64,000 bases of DNA. Origin: Azolla caroliniana. Taxonomy: Eukaryota > Polypodiophyta. The stretch spans positions 5,580,001 to 5,644,000 of the forward strand of contig JBHGNT010000004.1 of NCBI GenBank assembly GCA_043228905.1, given 5' to 3'. Each line of letters begins with the position of its first letter. Position 1 is the first letter of the stretch. Of the stretch, positions 10,398 to 22,100 are shown in pieces. The position numbers were made by a program, and so were the translations under genes. The notes under the pieces were generated by a model. The model saw nothing but the letters and a program-made list of their open reading frames with translations, was not told the DNA's origin and searched no databases.

Positions 10398-12144
10398 GTG
10401 ATTACGTTTCGTCGAGGCAAAACCAAGGTACGGGTACCGACACATTCACAAACCGGAACAAGCAAAGAGCTAACACCATTATACGTTGAGAGCGTTAATA
10501 TGTTGGAAGGGCTCTCCGACGAGGAAGTCGATCGGTATCTTCAGGATAATCCAAAAATCGTACCTTTGTTCAAAATAGATGTGGCTGAAGCAGTTTCTCT
10601 GTATATTGCACAACCGGAAGATGCCGGAGAGGAACCGGATAGAGATGCCATCAGAGAACTACGTCAAGCACAGGAGGCCCTGGAACGGGAAATGGCGGTA
10701 TCTCAAAGGGTAAAGGCGTCCCAGGTAGAGGAAGTAAACTTGGGAACTGGAGAGGAAGCACAACCAGTACATATTGCCAAAGAAATGTCACCGGAAAACA
10801 AAACGGCAATGATTACATTATTGAAGGAATTCCGAGACGTATTTGCCTGGTCCTATGAGGATATGCAAGGGTTGGATCCGCAGCTGTATCAACATTAGAT
10901 ACATCTCAGCGAAGACGCCAAACCGGTAGCACAAAGGCACTACCGAATGAACCCTAACTATGCGGTAAGGGTAAAAGAAGAGATTGACAAGTTACTCCAA
11001 GTCAGTTTTATCCGGCCGGTAAAGAAAGCCTCATGGTTGAGTCCGATAGTCGTCGTGCCGAAAAAGAACGGGAAGATCCAAGAGTGCGTCGATTATCGGA
11101 AACTAAATGCCGCAACGGTGATCGATGCCTTTCCACTTCCATTCACGGATGGAGTTCTGGACGCGGTAGCCGGTCATGAGGTATATAGCTTTCTAGACGG
11201 ATTTAGAGGTTACAATCAAATACGGATGCACCCCAATGACCAAGAAAAGACGGCGTTCATTACCGAGTGGGGAGTTTTTGTTGCCGTAGTGATGATGTTT
11301 GGACTCAAGACGGCGTCGGCTACCTTTCAGCGAATAATCATGGAAATATTTGGAGAGTTCATCCTGGCGTTTATGCAAGTGTTCCTAGATGACTTCACGG
11401 TGTATAGCCAGCAAGGGGAGCACCTGGACCATCTCTGGTTATGCCTAGAGAAATGCAGGGGGTACCGTCTAAGCTTGAACCCGGCAAAGTGTGTGTTCGG
11501 GGTGGCTAGTGGTACCCTACTTGGCCATATTGTCAACAAGGACGGGATAGCAGTAGACCCGGACAAAGTCAAGGCAATCCTAGAGGCACCGGCACCAACG
11601 ACGGCCAAAGCATTAAGCAGATTCTTAGGACAAATCCGGTGGCATAGCCGGATGCTCCGGTATTTGGCAGATCTTGCAACCCCAATGCATGTTGCGGTTC
11701 ATCGGACACCATTTCAATGGACGGCTACAAAGGATGACGCTTACCGGGCACTAAAAGTATTACTATTGCAAGCACTGGTAGTACAACCCCCGGACTGGTC
11801 CAACGAGTTTCATGTGTTCATCGACGTGTCCGACATAGCAATCGCAACGCACTTATGCAGCTGACCGAACCCAAGTGGTACCGATCGGTATACTATGCAA
11901 GCCAGAAACTGTCACAAGCGGAACGAAATTACTCCACAACGGAAAGAGAGGCCTTGGAGATGATTTATAGTGTCACGAAGTTCCGGCACTATTTGTTGGG
12001 CCGTAAATTTTCATTCCACGTAGACCATTTTGCACTTTTATACTTGGTCTCTAAGGCATCCCTCATAGGTAAGCTGGCCCGGTGGACATTGCTACTACAG
12101 GAATTCGAGTTCGAAATTTATCACCGACCGGGTATACAACACGT
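10398..12144 (+). pseudogene. Tat-like RT and RNase H
   Basis: Continues the Tat frame after Copia A. A linker (LEGLSDEEVDRYLQDNPKIV) leads to a TAG at about 10896-10898, then the RT domain: WLSPIVVVPKKNGKIQECVD, FLDGFRGYNQIRM, MMFGLKTASATFQR and VFLDDFTVYS. The catalytic YxDD-equivalent is FLDD, as in Tat elements. The thumb region GHIVNKDGIAVDPDKVKAI and the RNase H start (FHVFIDVSDIAIA) follow. A frameshift near 11860 moves the rest of RNase H to another frame (YYASQKLSQAERNYSTTERE, HRPGIQHVV), which is cut by element F at 12144. The remainder (VVADYLSPLETGE) resumes at 30925. Confidence 0.9.
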
Positions 12145-12786
12145 TGTCATGAAGAAAACCGTCCCTTAGCGCAATCGGTGCATAGCGCGCGTGAACCGGC
12201 TCTTCACATGTGCCGCCCTTAATGTATATAATAGGGAATTAAGTACAAAGGCATATCCGGGTAGTTAGATTCGGTAGGTAGGAAGTAAATGAGGGAGACG
12301 GCTCCCTTCTTGAAGCTATAAAGGAGAGGGAGACGCAGGGAGAAGGCATCGCGCATTAAGGAGGACGAAGTGTTGCCGGACCGTAACCGAACGCTTCTCC
12401 TCTGTTCGTTCTCGATTGCTCTTCTCTGCAGGGTTTCGGGAGGCTCGCGCTGCTTTGAGGAACGCCTGTGTGCTTCCGGCAGCACCTTCACCCTTTTCTC
12501 CTTTCGTGCGCAGACGAACAGGCATCGGCATCTGTTCGTCGGCCTATTCGGTTGTATTAGCTCGCGTGCTCTGTTTGTGTATTTGTTATTCGTTAAATCT
12601 ACAAAAATTTGTGTCTCCCTGTCTCTGTGTCCATTCGCGTCTTCTGTGTTGACGGGCCGTGCCCCTGTGTTTCTTTGCTCATACGTGACAGGCGTCTCTC
12701 TCTCTCTCTCTTTTTCCCCTTCTATCACCTGCTCTTCGGTTCAAGACCCCGATGGTCCCGCCTCGTTTCTCCACGCACGCACGTAG
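12145..12786 (+). repeat. 5' LTR of element F (main part; last 10 bp at 18097-18106)
   Basis: Starts TGTCATGAAGAAAACCG. A TATA box (CTATAAAGG, near 12317) lies ahead of a GAG-rich leader, a CT tract lies near 12692-12710, and the box GACCCCGATGGTCCCGCC lies at 12745-12762. Copia B splits the LTR ten bases before its end; after the duplicated CGTAG the LTR finishes TAACGCGACA at 18106. Restored length is 652 bp. Confidence 0.78.
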
Positions 12787-13382
12787 TGTTGGGATTACGG
12801 TCCCTTCGGATGGGATGGTCGGATGTCGGAGATGAATGCCGACGAGCCCGGTTTCGGTTTCGGAACCGGATGATGAAGACCCCGGCTTCGGAACCGGATG
12901 ACGAATGTACCCGGAGGGAGATCCGGATGCGGGGACATATCCGTGAATATGTTTGCTAAGGGCCCTTGAGGCTATAGTTGTAAATAGCCCCAAAGTCATA
13001 TGTGTATAAATATGACTTAGGGCAAACAGTTTTTATGTTGCTTCTTATTTTTCTGTTTTTCCACTCAAGAGGAGTGAAGAGAGAGCAGCCGTGAGAGAGA
13101 TAGAGCGTGAGAGAGGAAGAGGTCGACGCCTCTGTGTATTTCCGCCGCCTGTGGCGAGGACAGCAAGCTCAAGGTCGTCGCCTTGCAGCTCGCCATTGTA
13201 TAATTCTCTGTGCATAGTTTTGGTTCGGAGTTTTGTACTCCCGTGGTTTTTTTTCCCGTACAGGGTTTTCCACGTTAAATCGTGTGTCCACTGCATTTCC
13301 CATTTTCTGCAACAACGATTCGTGTGTTTTCCTTGGTTGTGGCCGAGAGGTGAAGTTTGGAAAGTTTCGATTATTTCCATCA
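12787..13382 (+). repeat. 5' LTR of Copia B
   Basis: TGTTGGG...TTCCATCA, 596 bp. TATA box GTATAAAT (13004-13011) lies between AAGTCATAT (12993-13001) and ATATGACTT (13010-13018), followed by GACTTAGGGCAA (13014-13025). The R/U5 region is T-rich. Confidence 0.96.
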
Positions 13383-13385
13383 ATT

Positions 13386-13397
13386 TGGTATCAGAGC
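13386..13397 (+). other. Primer-binding site of Copia B
   Basis: TGGTATCAGAGC, complementary to the 3' end of initiator methionine tRNA, three bases after the 5' LTR. This is the standard plant copia primer. Confidence 0.95.
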
Positions 13398-13412
13398 GAA
13401 CTGCTGCAGAAA

Positions 13413-16400
13413 ATGGAAGGCGGCGGCAGCCGGCAGCCGGGGATGATGGTGCTGAATGCGCAGAATTACGTCGACTGGAAGATCAAGATGGAGGATCTTC
13501 TGATTGTTCGGGACCTGTACGAACCGATTGACAGGTCGGAAATACCGAAGGGAGTACTTGAGTCGGAATGGAGGCTTCTGAACCGGAAAGCCGTTGCAAC
13601 CATTCGGCAATACGTAGACGTGAGCGTTCTACAACATGTGGCGAACGACACCAACGCATATGAGATGTGGCGGAAGCTGTCGGGCCTCTACGAGAGGAAG
13701 AATGCGTTGAACCGGACCTCCCTGATGAGGAAGATAGTGAACCTCAAGTACCGGGACGGCGAGAGTATGGTGGAACACGTAAGCACGTTCATGGGATTCG
13801 TGAACCAGCTTGCGGCGATCAAGTTCCCGCTGGAGGATCCAATGCAAGCCATCATTCTGATGTGTACATTGCCGGAAAGCTGGGAGAACTTGGTGGTGAC
13901 TCTCAGCACCTCCTGCACCGAAGATAACTTGTCCCTACAAACGGTAAAGACAAGTATTTTGAACGAAGAAGCGCGTCGGAGAGATAAAGAACCGGCCTCC
14001 GACTCGAAGGCGCTGCTTACCGAATCGGAACGGGGAAGACAATGGAACCGGAGTCCGCAAAGATGGGAGAAGTCGGGGACCCGGTCGCAGTCAAGAGGAA
14101 GACCCACATGCTTCCACTGTGGGAAGCCGGGGCACTTCCGAAAGAATTGTCGGCATTACCGAAAAGACAACGGAGCCGACGACACCAATTCGAAGAAGTC
14201 TTCGGAACGGAACGGTGCTTACCGGGGAGCCACGAACCGAAATGGTTCGGATTGGCGAGGGCAGGACCGGAAAGGAACGACGGCACTCGCGGCAAGTGAA
14301 GAGGAGATCATGCTCATCACCGAAGAAGGTGAACTAAACATTGCCGGCGATGAGACTACCTGGGTGGTCGATTCCGGAGCGTCGTTCCACCTGACCCCGG
14401 AAAGAAGATACTTCTCATCCTACACAGCCGGTGAGCATGGCTGTGTTCGGATGGGAAATGAAGGTACGTGCCGGATTGCCGGCATAGGAGACGTGTGGTT
14501 GACAACCCCGACCGGATGCAAAATGCTGCTGAAGGATGTCCGACACGTTCCGGAGGTTCGATTGAACCTGATTTCGGCCGGGAGGCTAGACGATGAAGGC
14601 TACACAGGTAGCATCCGGAACGGCGTAATGAAGTTCAGCAAGGGGAGCCTGATAGTGGCTCGGGCCCGGAAAGTCAACACACTGTACCTTATGAATGCCT
14701 GGTTGTGTCCGGAGGAATTGAACGTGGCAGCCGACACTGCCGGTGAGCTGTGGCACAAGAGATTGTGCCACATGAGTGAGAAGGGGATGAAGAGGCTTGC
14801 AGAAGACAACCTTATTCCAGTGAAGCATGTGCACCTGGAGAAGTGCACCGATTGCCTGGCCGGTAAGCAGAACCGAACCTCCTTCCACTCAAGGCCACCG
14901 ACGAGACGTAGCGCACCATTGGATTTGGTGCATACTGATGGTGTCAGGTAGAAACGAAGTCACATGGCGGAGCCCAGTACTTCGTGACATTCATTGATGA
15001 TCACAGCCGGAAGCTGTGGACGGCACCGTTGAAGACAAAGGACCAAGTGTTGTCCGTCTTCAAAGAACTCCACGCGAGAGTGGAAAGGGAATCCGGCAAG
15101 AAGTTGAAAGCGATACGAGCGGATAACGGAGGGGAATACCGGGGGCAGTTCGCGGAGTACTGTCGCTCGAAGGGAATCCGGCTCGAGTTTACTGTGCCGA
15201 AGACGCCGGAACTGAACGGGCTGGCCGAGAGGATGAACCGGACCATAATGGAGAGGGTCCGGAGTATGCTGGCGCATGCGGAATTACCCAAGGGGTTTTG
15301 GGCTGAGGCGATGTCGACGGCGACATACGTGATAAACAGATCACCCTCAGTACCTTTGGACGGAGACACGCCGCAGAAAGTGTGGACCGGTAAGGAAGTG
15401 TCCTACCGGCATCTGAAGGTGTTCGGGTGTCTCGCATACGTGCATGTGGCAAAGGACCGGAGAGGAAAGTTAGATCCAAAGACCCGGCCATGCATATTCC
15501 TCGGTTACGGCGACGACGAGTTCGGCTACCGAGTATGGGACCCGGTCAACAAGAAGATATTCAGGAGTCGTGATATCATCTTCATGGAGGACAAGACACT
15601 CGCCGACTGGGAGTCGGAGAAGAAGATGAAGAGCTCCAAGTCGACCGGTGAGGATAAACTCTACGAGGAGCAGTCCCGACCGGCAAGGGACCGGTTAACA
15701 CTCGAAGATCCGGCCGAAGACGGTGAAGAAACAGAACCGGCCGAAGAAGATGAAAATGATACCGGAACCGGCCCCGATCCCGAAATGGATTCGGATGAAG
15801 AAGAATCGGAAGAACCGGTTACCGAAGCTCCGGAACGGAGATATCCTCTAAGAGAGAGAAGGGCCCCCCGGAGATTTCCGGAACCAGAGCACGTGCTGCT
15901 AACCGACGAGGGGGAGCCGGAGAGCTTTGAAGAAGCAAAGCATGACACCCAGAGCCGCAGGTGGTTGAGTGCCATGCAGGACGAGATGGATTCCCTGCAT
16001 GAGAACCACACATATGAACTTGTGGAGTTGCCGAAAGGAAAGCGGGCACTTCGAAACAAGTGGGTGTTCAAGCTGAAACCGGGAGATGCCGGAAACCCCC
16101 CGAGATACAAAGCCAGGATCGTGGTGAAGGGGTTTCAGCAGAAGAAGGGCGTCGACTTCGACGAGATATTTGCCCCGGTAGTGAAGATGACCTCCATCCG
16201 AACGGTGCTGAGCATAGCGGCAAGCATGGACCTCGAGGTAGAACAGATGGACGTGAAGACGGCATTCCTTCACGGTGACCTCGAAGAAGAGATCTACATG
16301 CAGCAACCGGAAGGATTCGAGAAGAAAGGGAAGGAGCACCTGGTATGCCGGTTGAAGAAGAGCCTTTACGGACTGAAGCAGGCTCCCCGGCAATGGTACC

Positions 16401-17485
16401 GGAAGTTCGACTCTTTCATGACCGACGAAGGGTACCTCAAAACGCAGTCCGACCACTGCGTGTTTGTGAAGAAGTTCGAAGGAGGAGACTTTCTAATACT
16501 CCTCCTGTACGTGGACGACATGTTGATCGTCGGACGGGACCAGGTCAAGATACGGATGCTGAAGAAGGCTCTTCACCGAACCTTCTCAATGAAGGACCTG
16601 GGTCCGGCGAGGCAAATACTAGGGATGCACATCATCCGGGACCGGAAGAAGAAGCAGTTGTGGCTGTCACAGGAGAAGTACGTGACAAAGGTGCTTAATC
16701 GGTTCAACATGTCGGAAGCAAGACCGGTCGGGTCAACACTCCCGGCAAACTGCAAGCTGTCCAGCAAGCAGAGCCCCAAGACAAAGGCTGAGAAGGAGGA
16801 CATGATGAAAGTACCATATGCCTCTGCCGTCGGGAGCTTGATGTACGCAATGGTGTGTACCCGACCGGACATCGGATATGCAGTCGGAGTGGTGAGCCGG
16901 TACATGAGCAATCCCGGCAAAGAACACTGGAACGCGGCCAAGTGGATACTCCGATACCTGAAGGGCACGGCAAACGTGTGCCTCCGATTCGGCTCCGGTA
17001 AACCCGAACTCGACGGCTTCACCGATTCGGATATGTCGGCTGATGCAGATACCAGCCGGTCCACATCAGGGTATGTGATGACGTATGCAGGGGGAGCTGT
17101 TTCGTGGCAGTCGAGGCTGCAGAAGACGGTTGCATTGTCAACCACGGAGGCGGAGTACATGGCGGCTGTTGAAGCCGGCAAGGAAATAATATGGATGAAG
17201 GACTTCATTAGAGAGCTCGGTATCCGGCAGGAGGAGTACCGACTCTACTGCGACAGTCAGAGTGCAATCCACCTTGCGAAGAACGCGGCCTATCACTCCC
17301 GGACGAAGCACATCCAGCGAAGATATCACTGGATCCGGGAAAGGATAGAAGACAAGGAGTTCGTGCTGACGAAGGTCCACACGGACGAGAACGGGTCGGA
17401 TATGCTGACCAAGGTGCTCACACCCGACAAGCTGGAAGCATGCCGGAAGAGGATCGGATTGGAAAGACATCCCATGCCGAAGTGA
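13413..17485 (+). pseudogene. Copia B gag-pol polyprotein, one frameshift
   Basis: Starts at ATG 13413, shortly after the PBS. Order: UBN2-type gag (AQNYVDWKIKMEDLLIVRDL), CCHC knuckle (CFHCGKPGHFRKNC, near 14110), protease (WVVDSGASFHLT, near 14365), GAG-pre-integrase (LWHKRLCHMSEKG), integrase, RT with LLYVDDMLIVG (near 16505) and RNase H (FTDSDMSADADTSRSTSGY). The first frame ends at 14951; the second runs on to 17485 with no further stop. Comparison with the fragment at 1-1077 shows one base lost at about 14938-14943 (GACGTGTGTCAAG against GATGGTGTCAGG). The integrase catalytic residues lie in the second frame (FIDDHSRK, RADNGGEY, NGLAERMNRT). Otherwise the polyprotein looks complete. Confidence 0.95.
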
Positions 17486-17495
17486 AGGGGGAGTT
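17482..17495 (+). other. Polypurine tract of Copia B
   Basis: GTGAAGGGGGAGTT directly before the 3' LTR; it overlaps the stop codon of the polyprotein. This is the expected second-strand primer. Confidence 0.88.
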
Positions 17496-18091
17496 TGTTG
17501 GGATTACGGTCCCTTCGGATGGGATGGTCGGATGTCGGAGATGAATGCCGACGAGCCCGGTTTCGGTTTCGGAACCGGATGATGAAGACCCCGGCTTCGG
17601 AACCGGATGACGAATGTACCCGGAGGGAGATCCGGATGCAGGGACATATCCGTGAATATGTTTGCTAAGGGCCCTTGAGGCTATAGTTGTAAATAGCCCC
17701 AAAGTCATATGTGTATAAATATGACTTAGGGCAAACAGTTTTTATGTTGCTTCTTATTTTTCTGTTTTTCCACTCAAGAGGAGTGAAGAGAGAGCAGCCG
17801 TGAGAGAGATAGAGCGTGAGAGAGGAAGAGGTCGACGCCTCTGTGTATTTCCGCCGCCTGTGGCGAGGACAGCGAGCTCAAGGTCGTCGCCTTGCAGCTC
17901 GCCATTGTATAATTCTCTGTGCATAGTTTTGGTTCGGAGTTTTGTACTCCCGTGGTTTTTTTTCCCGTACAGGGTTTTCCACGTTAAATCGTGTGTCCAC
18001 TGCATTTCCCATTTTCTGCAACAACGATTCGTGTGTTTTCCTTGGTTGTGGCCGAGAGGTGAAGTTTGGAAAGTTTCGATTATTTCCATCA
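17496..18091 (+). repeat. 3' LTR of Copia B
   Basis: 596 bp, two differences from the 5' LTR. Followed by the CGTAG target duplication. Confidence 0.96.
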
Positions 18092-18110
18092 CGTAGTAAC
18101 GCGACATATT

Positions 18111-18125
18111 TGGTGAACCCGACGT
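18111..18125 (+). other. Primer-binding site of element F
   Basis: TGGTGAACCCGACGT, four bases after the LTR end. Element D has the same sequence after its 5' LTR (TTGGTGAACCCGACGTGAAG). It does not match the initiator Met primer used by the copia elements; the implied tRNA acceptor 3' strand is CGGGTTC plus ACCA. I could not name the tRNA. Confidence 0.65.
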
Positions 18126-18143
18126 GAAGGGCGGGAAGGGAGC

Positions 18144-18658
18144 ATGGAGATTGAAGAAGACTTCGACTTCGAGGAGATGATGGCAAAGATCATGATGGAT
18201 GCGCGACGGAAAAAGGCGAGGCGAGATGAGGCTCAACAAGCCGTCAAGAGGGTGGTCAATCGAGTCAGCCGATTCAACGGGGACGATGTCCCGAGGTTCT
18301 TGGAAGCGTACGATGCCGAGATGGCGAAAGGGGGCGTAGACAAGGCGATGCGGCTAGAGCATTTTCCTCGAGTGGCGGCCATATCGGTGCACAAGGAGGT
18401 CAAGGAGCTACGAGAAGCTCATGAGTCGTGGGTGTCCTTTGAGGGAACCCTATTGGAGGCGTACGGGTACACGGAACCGGAAGGAAGAGGTCGACATGAG
18501 TTCGATCGGTGGGGGTGCCGGCAACATGATGCGAGGCGGTCGGCCACAACACGGCCCGCGAGTGGCGGAGAAGAGAGAGCGGTGAGTGGGTATGCACTAC
18601 CGCCAGAAGAGAGCTCAACGCAAAACGGTTCGGAGGAGCTCGACCTAGAGGTGCTAAT
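18144..18658 (+). pseudogene. Element F gag-like protein, N-terminal part
   Basis: The start ATG 18144 lies 20 bases downstream of the PBS, at the place where element D also starts. The protein begins with an acidic, Met-rich stretch, then a gag-like core (VKRVVNRVSRFNGDDVPRFL, EAYDAEMAKGG, ESWVSFEGTLLEAYGY). Element D matches residue by residue in places (VKRLVQRNGQFNGNDVSRYL, NPTWGSFEEALREAYDY). The core resembles gag domains of plant Ty3/gypsy elements. Copia C is inserted after codon 171 (CTA); the frame resumes unchanged across the duplicated CTAAT at 24124. The part after about residue 120 is diverged and possibly frameshifted relative to D. Confidence 0.78.
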
Positions 18659-18939
18659 TGTTGGAAGACAAGGGGCCGTCAGTGCGGAAGATCAAGAAGC
18701 ATTCGATTGCTGTTGAGTACCTGCGTATAACAGAATTATAGATCGTGCACAGAGAGAGAGAGAGAGAGGCACAAAAGACTTCCTTATTCACAAAGCAATA
18801 ATACAACACCCAACCTTACAAAAAGGTTACAAGGTCACTATATATAGTGACCGACTTAGGGCAACTACCATTTATGCTAATTACACAAATGGCCCAAAGG
18901 GATAGTGTGAATACGTCCATTATACACTTGTATTCGACA
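18659..18939 (-). repeat. 3' LTR of Copia C
   Basis: 281 bp; in plus orientation TGTTGGAAGAC...TATTCGACA. It contains the perfect 20-nt palindrome GGTCACTATATATAGTGACC (18833-18852) with the TATA box at its centre, and a GA tract near 18752-18767. Confidence 0.96.
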
Positions 18940-19132
18940 CTCCCCCGTAATGGGCGTATACATGGGTTATCTAAGATTACAGGTATAGACTTAGGTTCTC
19001 GGACATATCAGCTTTGTTCGAGTCGGCAGGGTCCGAAGGCAGAAGACCGAACTGGTCGGGTCGGAACAGTTGAAGCCGATCATTAAGGAACTGATGTCGG
19101 TTGTCGGGAACCATCCTGCGCTGTGTCCGGCT

Positions 19133-22100
19133 CTAACCGGACTGGTTTGTCGTTACGCCCATCTGATGCCGAAGAGACCGAAAGCGGTCTACCGAAAGAC
19201 ACTTGGTCATTCCATCTGCGACATTGTCAGTTGTAGATATTTTCTCTAGACCGATTTTCCCTGAAATGACGCAGTCCCGAACGAAGTGATATCGAACGTC
19301 GATATGTTTGGAGGCGTTGTGGTGAACCGGATTTCTCGACAAGGCAACAGCACCTTGACTGTCGCTATAGACAACTGGGGCCGAGTCATGGTCGACTTGT
19401 CGAAACGTGTGCGCCAGCCGACCGAGCCACAAGGCTTCTTTTGCTGCGTCGGACGCAGCTACATATTCTGCTTCGGTCGTTGAGGTCGCTGTGCACTCCT
19501 GAAGTTTCGACTTCCACGAGATTGCTCCATTGCCGAATTTGAAGCAGTATCCGGTTGTTGATTTCCGACTGTCTATACAGCCGGCGAAGTCCGAGTCGGT
19601 GTAACCGACTACGCCTGAGGTTCGGTTCGGACCGAAAAGAATGCCGTGGTCTTTTGTGCCAGCCAGATATCTGAACACATGCTTGACTGCGTTCCAATGC
19701 GATCGGCCAGGATTGTGCATAAATCTGCTGACGACTCCTACGGCGTGAGAAATATCAGGCCGTGTCGCGACCATCAGGTACATAAGGGAGCCGACTGCCG
19801 GTGCATACGGTACCGACTTCATATCTTCCCCCTCCGGACCAGATGTCGGGCAGTCTCGCTGAGAGAGCCGAAGATTCATGGGGAGCGGGGTTGAAGTAGA
19901 TTTGGCTGATTGCATGTTGAAGCGTTCCAAGACACGTCGGATATAGTCGGTCTGAGACAAAAAAAGATGTCGTTTATCGCGATGCCGACTAATCTTCATG
20001 CCGAGTATGTGTCGTGCCGGACCGAGGTCCTTCATGGCAAACTTCAACCGCAGTTGCCGAATGAGATCGGCAAGTTCGCCCGCGTGGCGTCCAGAAATTA
20101 GCATGTCGTCCACGTAAATGATGAGGAAGATGGGTGATCCATCTTGAGCTGTGTTGGTGAAGAGACAATGGTCCTCATCGCTTTTTGAGAAGCCGATCGA
20201 TTGGATGAAGTCGTCGAACTTCTTGTACCATTGTCGTGGTGCCTGTTTGAGGCCGTATAGACTCTTCCTGAGTCGGCAGACTAGATGTTCTTGGCCAGTT
20301 GCCACGAAGCCTTTTGGCTGCTCCATATAAATTTCCTCTTCAAGATCACCATGGAGGAATGCTGTTTTGACATCTAGCTGAATCAGTTCCAAGTTGTCGG
20401 CTGCCACTACGCCGAGTAGAAAACGAAGGGTTGTCATTTTCACCACTGGTGAAAAAATCTCGTCGAAGTCGACGCCATATTCTTGTCGGAAGCCCTTCGC
20501 AACTAATCTGGCCTTGTACTTTGGGGTGGTCGAATCAGACGTCTCTTTTAGTCGATAAACCCACTTGCAAGGAAGAGCACGTCGATTCTTAGGTAATTCG
20601 ACCAGATCCCAAGTCTTGTTTGCCCGAATGGAGTGCATTTCCGACTCCATCGCCAGATGCCAGGTGGCTGAATCGACAGATGTCGATGCTTCTTCGTAAG
20701 ACGTCGGTTCGCCGGCGTCGGTGAAGAAAATTCCAGGAGAATACCTCTCCGGAGGTTGCGACAGTCTCTCGGATCGTCGAGGTATGATTGGACTAGTCGC
20801 ATCGGGTATCGAGGTCGGATGGTCCGACAGCGGATTGTTCTGCTGTGCCGAGTCGGAGTTGTCCGAGTCGGTAGTGTAAGGTTCAGCTACCCGTGAAGCT
20901 GACCGTGTGTTGAGAGCGGGGCCTTCTTGAAGGGTCGGCACATCGGAAAATGTTACCCTTCGGACTTCGATCGGTTTTTCGACTGATGGATTCATAGCCG
21001 ACTCGTTGAACACAACGTCCGAACTTCGAACGATTTGTCTGCGTTCGGGGTCCCAGAGTCGGTATCCCATTTCGCCGTCGGATCCATATCCAAGGAAAAT
21101 GCATTTCCTGGACCGAGGTGCAAGTTTTCGGCGATCATCTTTCGGAATAAGGACGTACGCCTCGCATCCGAAGATCCTCAGCTTGTCGTAATTCGGCTTA
21201 CTGCCGATCCATAGTTCCTGAGGAATTTGAAGTCCTAGAGGTCTACTTGGCGACATATTGATTATGTGTACTGCCGTGAGTAGAGCCTCTGCCCAGAAGC
21301 CATCCGACAGTCCGGAGTGTTGGAGCATGGAAACTATCCGTTCTTGGATTGTCCGATTCATTCGCTCTGCAATCCCGTTTTGCTCCGGACTGTGTGGTGT
21401 CGTAAATTCACGTCGGATGCCGCGTTGTCGGCAGAATTTGACGAATTCTTCTGATTTGAACTCTCCCCCATTGTCGGTCCGAAAGCATTTCAGTTTTCGG
21501 TCGGTTTGATTTTCTACCATAGCGAGCCAATCGGAGAAGATCGAGAAGACCCGATCTTTGGTGCGAATCGGATATGCCCACACCTTTCGAGTCGAATCGT
21601 CAATAAAAGTGACGAAGTAAGAGGCACCGCCGAGAGACTGATGCGGCATTGGGCCACAGACGTCCGAGTGGACCAAATCGAGAGGTCTCGTTTCTCTTGG
21701 TGCTGATGTCGGGTGTGATGCGGCTGCTTGTTTGCCATACTGGCAATGCTCGCAGAATTGATGGTCGGAGAAGGAGAGTTTGGGGATGTATCCGGCTCTA
21801 GATAGATGCGTAATGCCGGCCTTGCTGAGGTGTCCTAATCTTCGGTGGCATAGGGATGACACAGGAATATCCACCAAAAACAGGTTACCCTCTCTGAGCG
21901 TAACATGTAACGGATACAGTGAGTGTATCTTGGGTCCTCTAGCAAGTAGGAGGTTCCCCCTGTGGAGTGTCCACCCTCCCGAAGAAAAACCGGCACGAAT
22001 GCCGTCTTCATCTAGTTGTCCGACTGAGATCAATGGCCTTGAGAGCTCGGGTACATGTCGGACATTGTGGAGTACAAGTGTAGAGCCACCTGCAAGGTTG

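Larger units (their letters stand above)
12787..18091 (+). mobile_element. Copia B, young Ty1/copia element
   Basis: 5305 bp, flanked by the 5-bp duplication CGTAG (12782-12786 and 18092-18096). Both LTRs are 596 bp; I see two differences between them (GGATGCGGGG/GGATGCAGGG and GACAGCAAGC/GACAGCGAGC), so insertion is recent. PBS, PPT and all copia domains are present. The only visible coding defect is a single-base deletion in the integrase N-terminal part near 14940. Confidence 0.97.

Noticed and set aside
12370-12959. Plus-strand open frames of 100-140 codons
   Set aside because: They lie in the F and B LTRs, are Cys/Ser/Phe/Leu-rich from CT tracts, and cross the Copia B insertion boundary.
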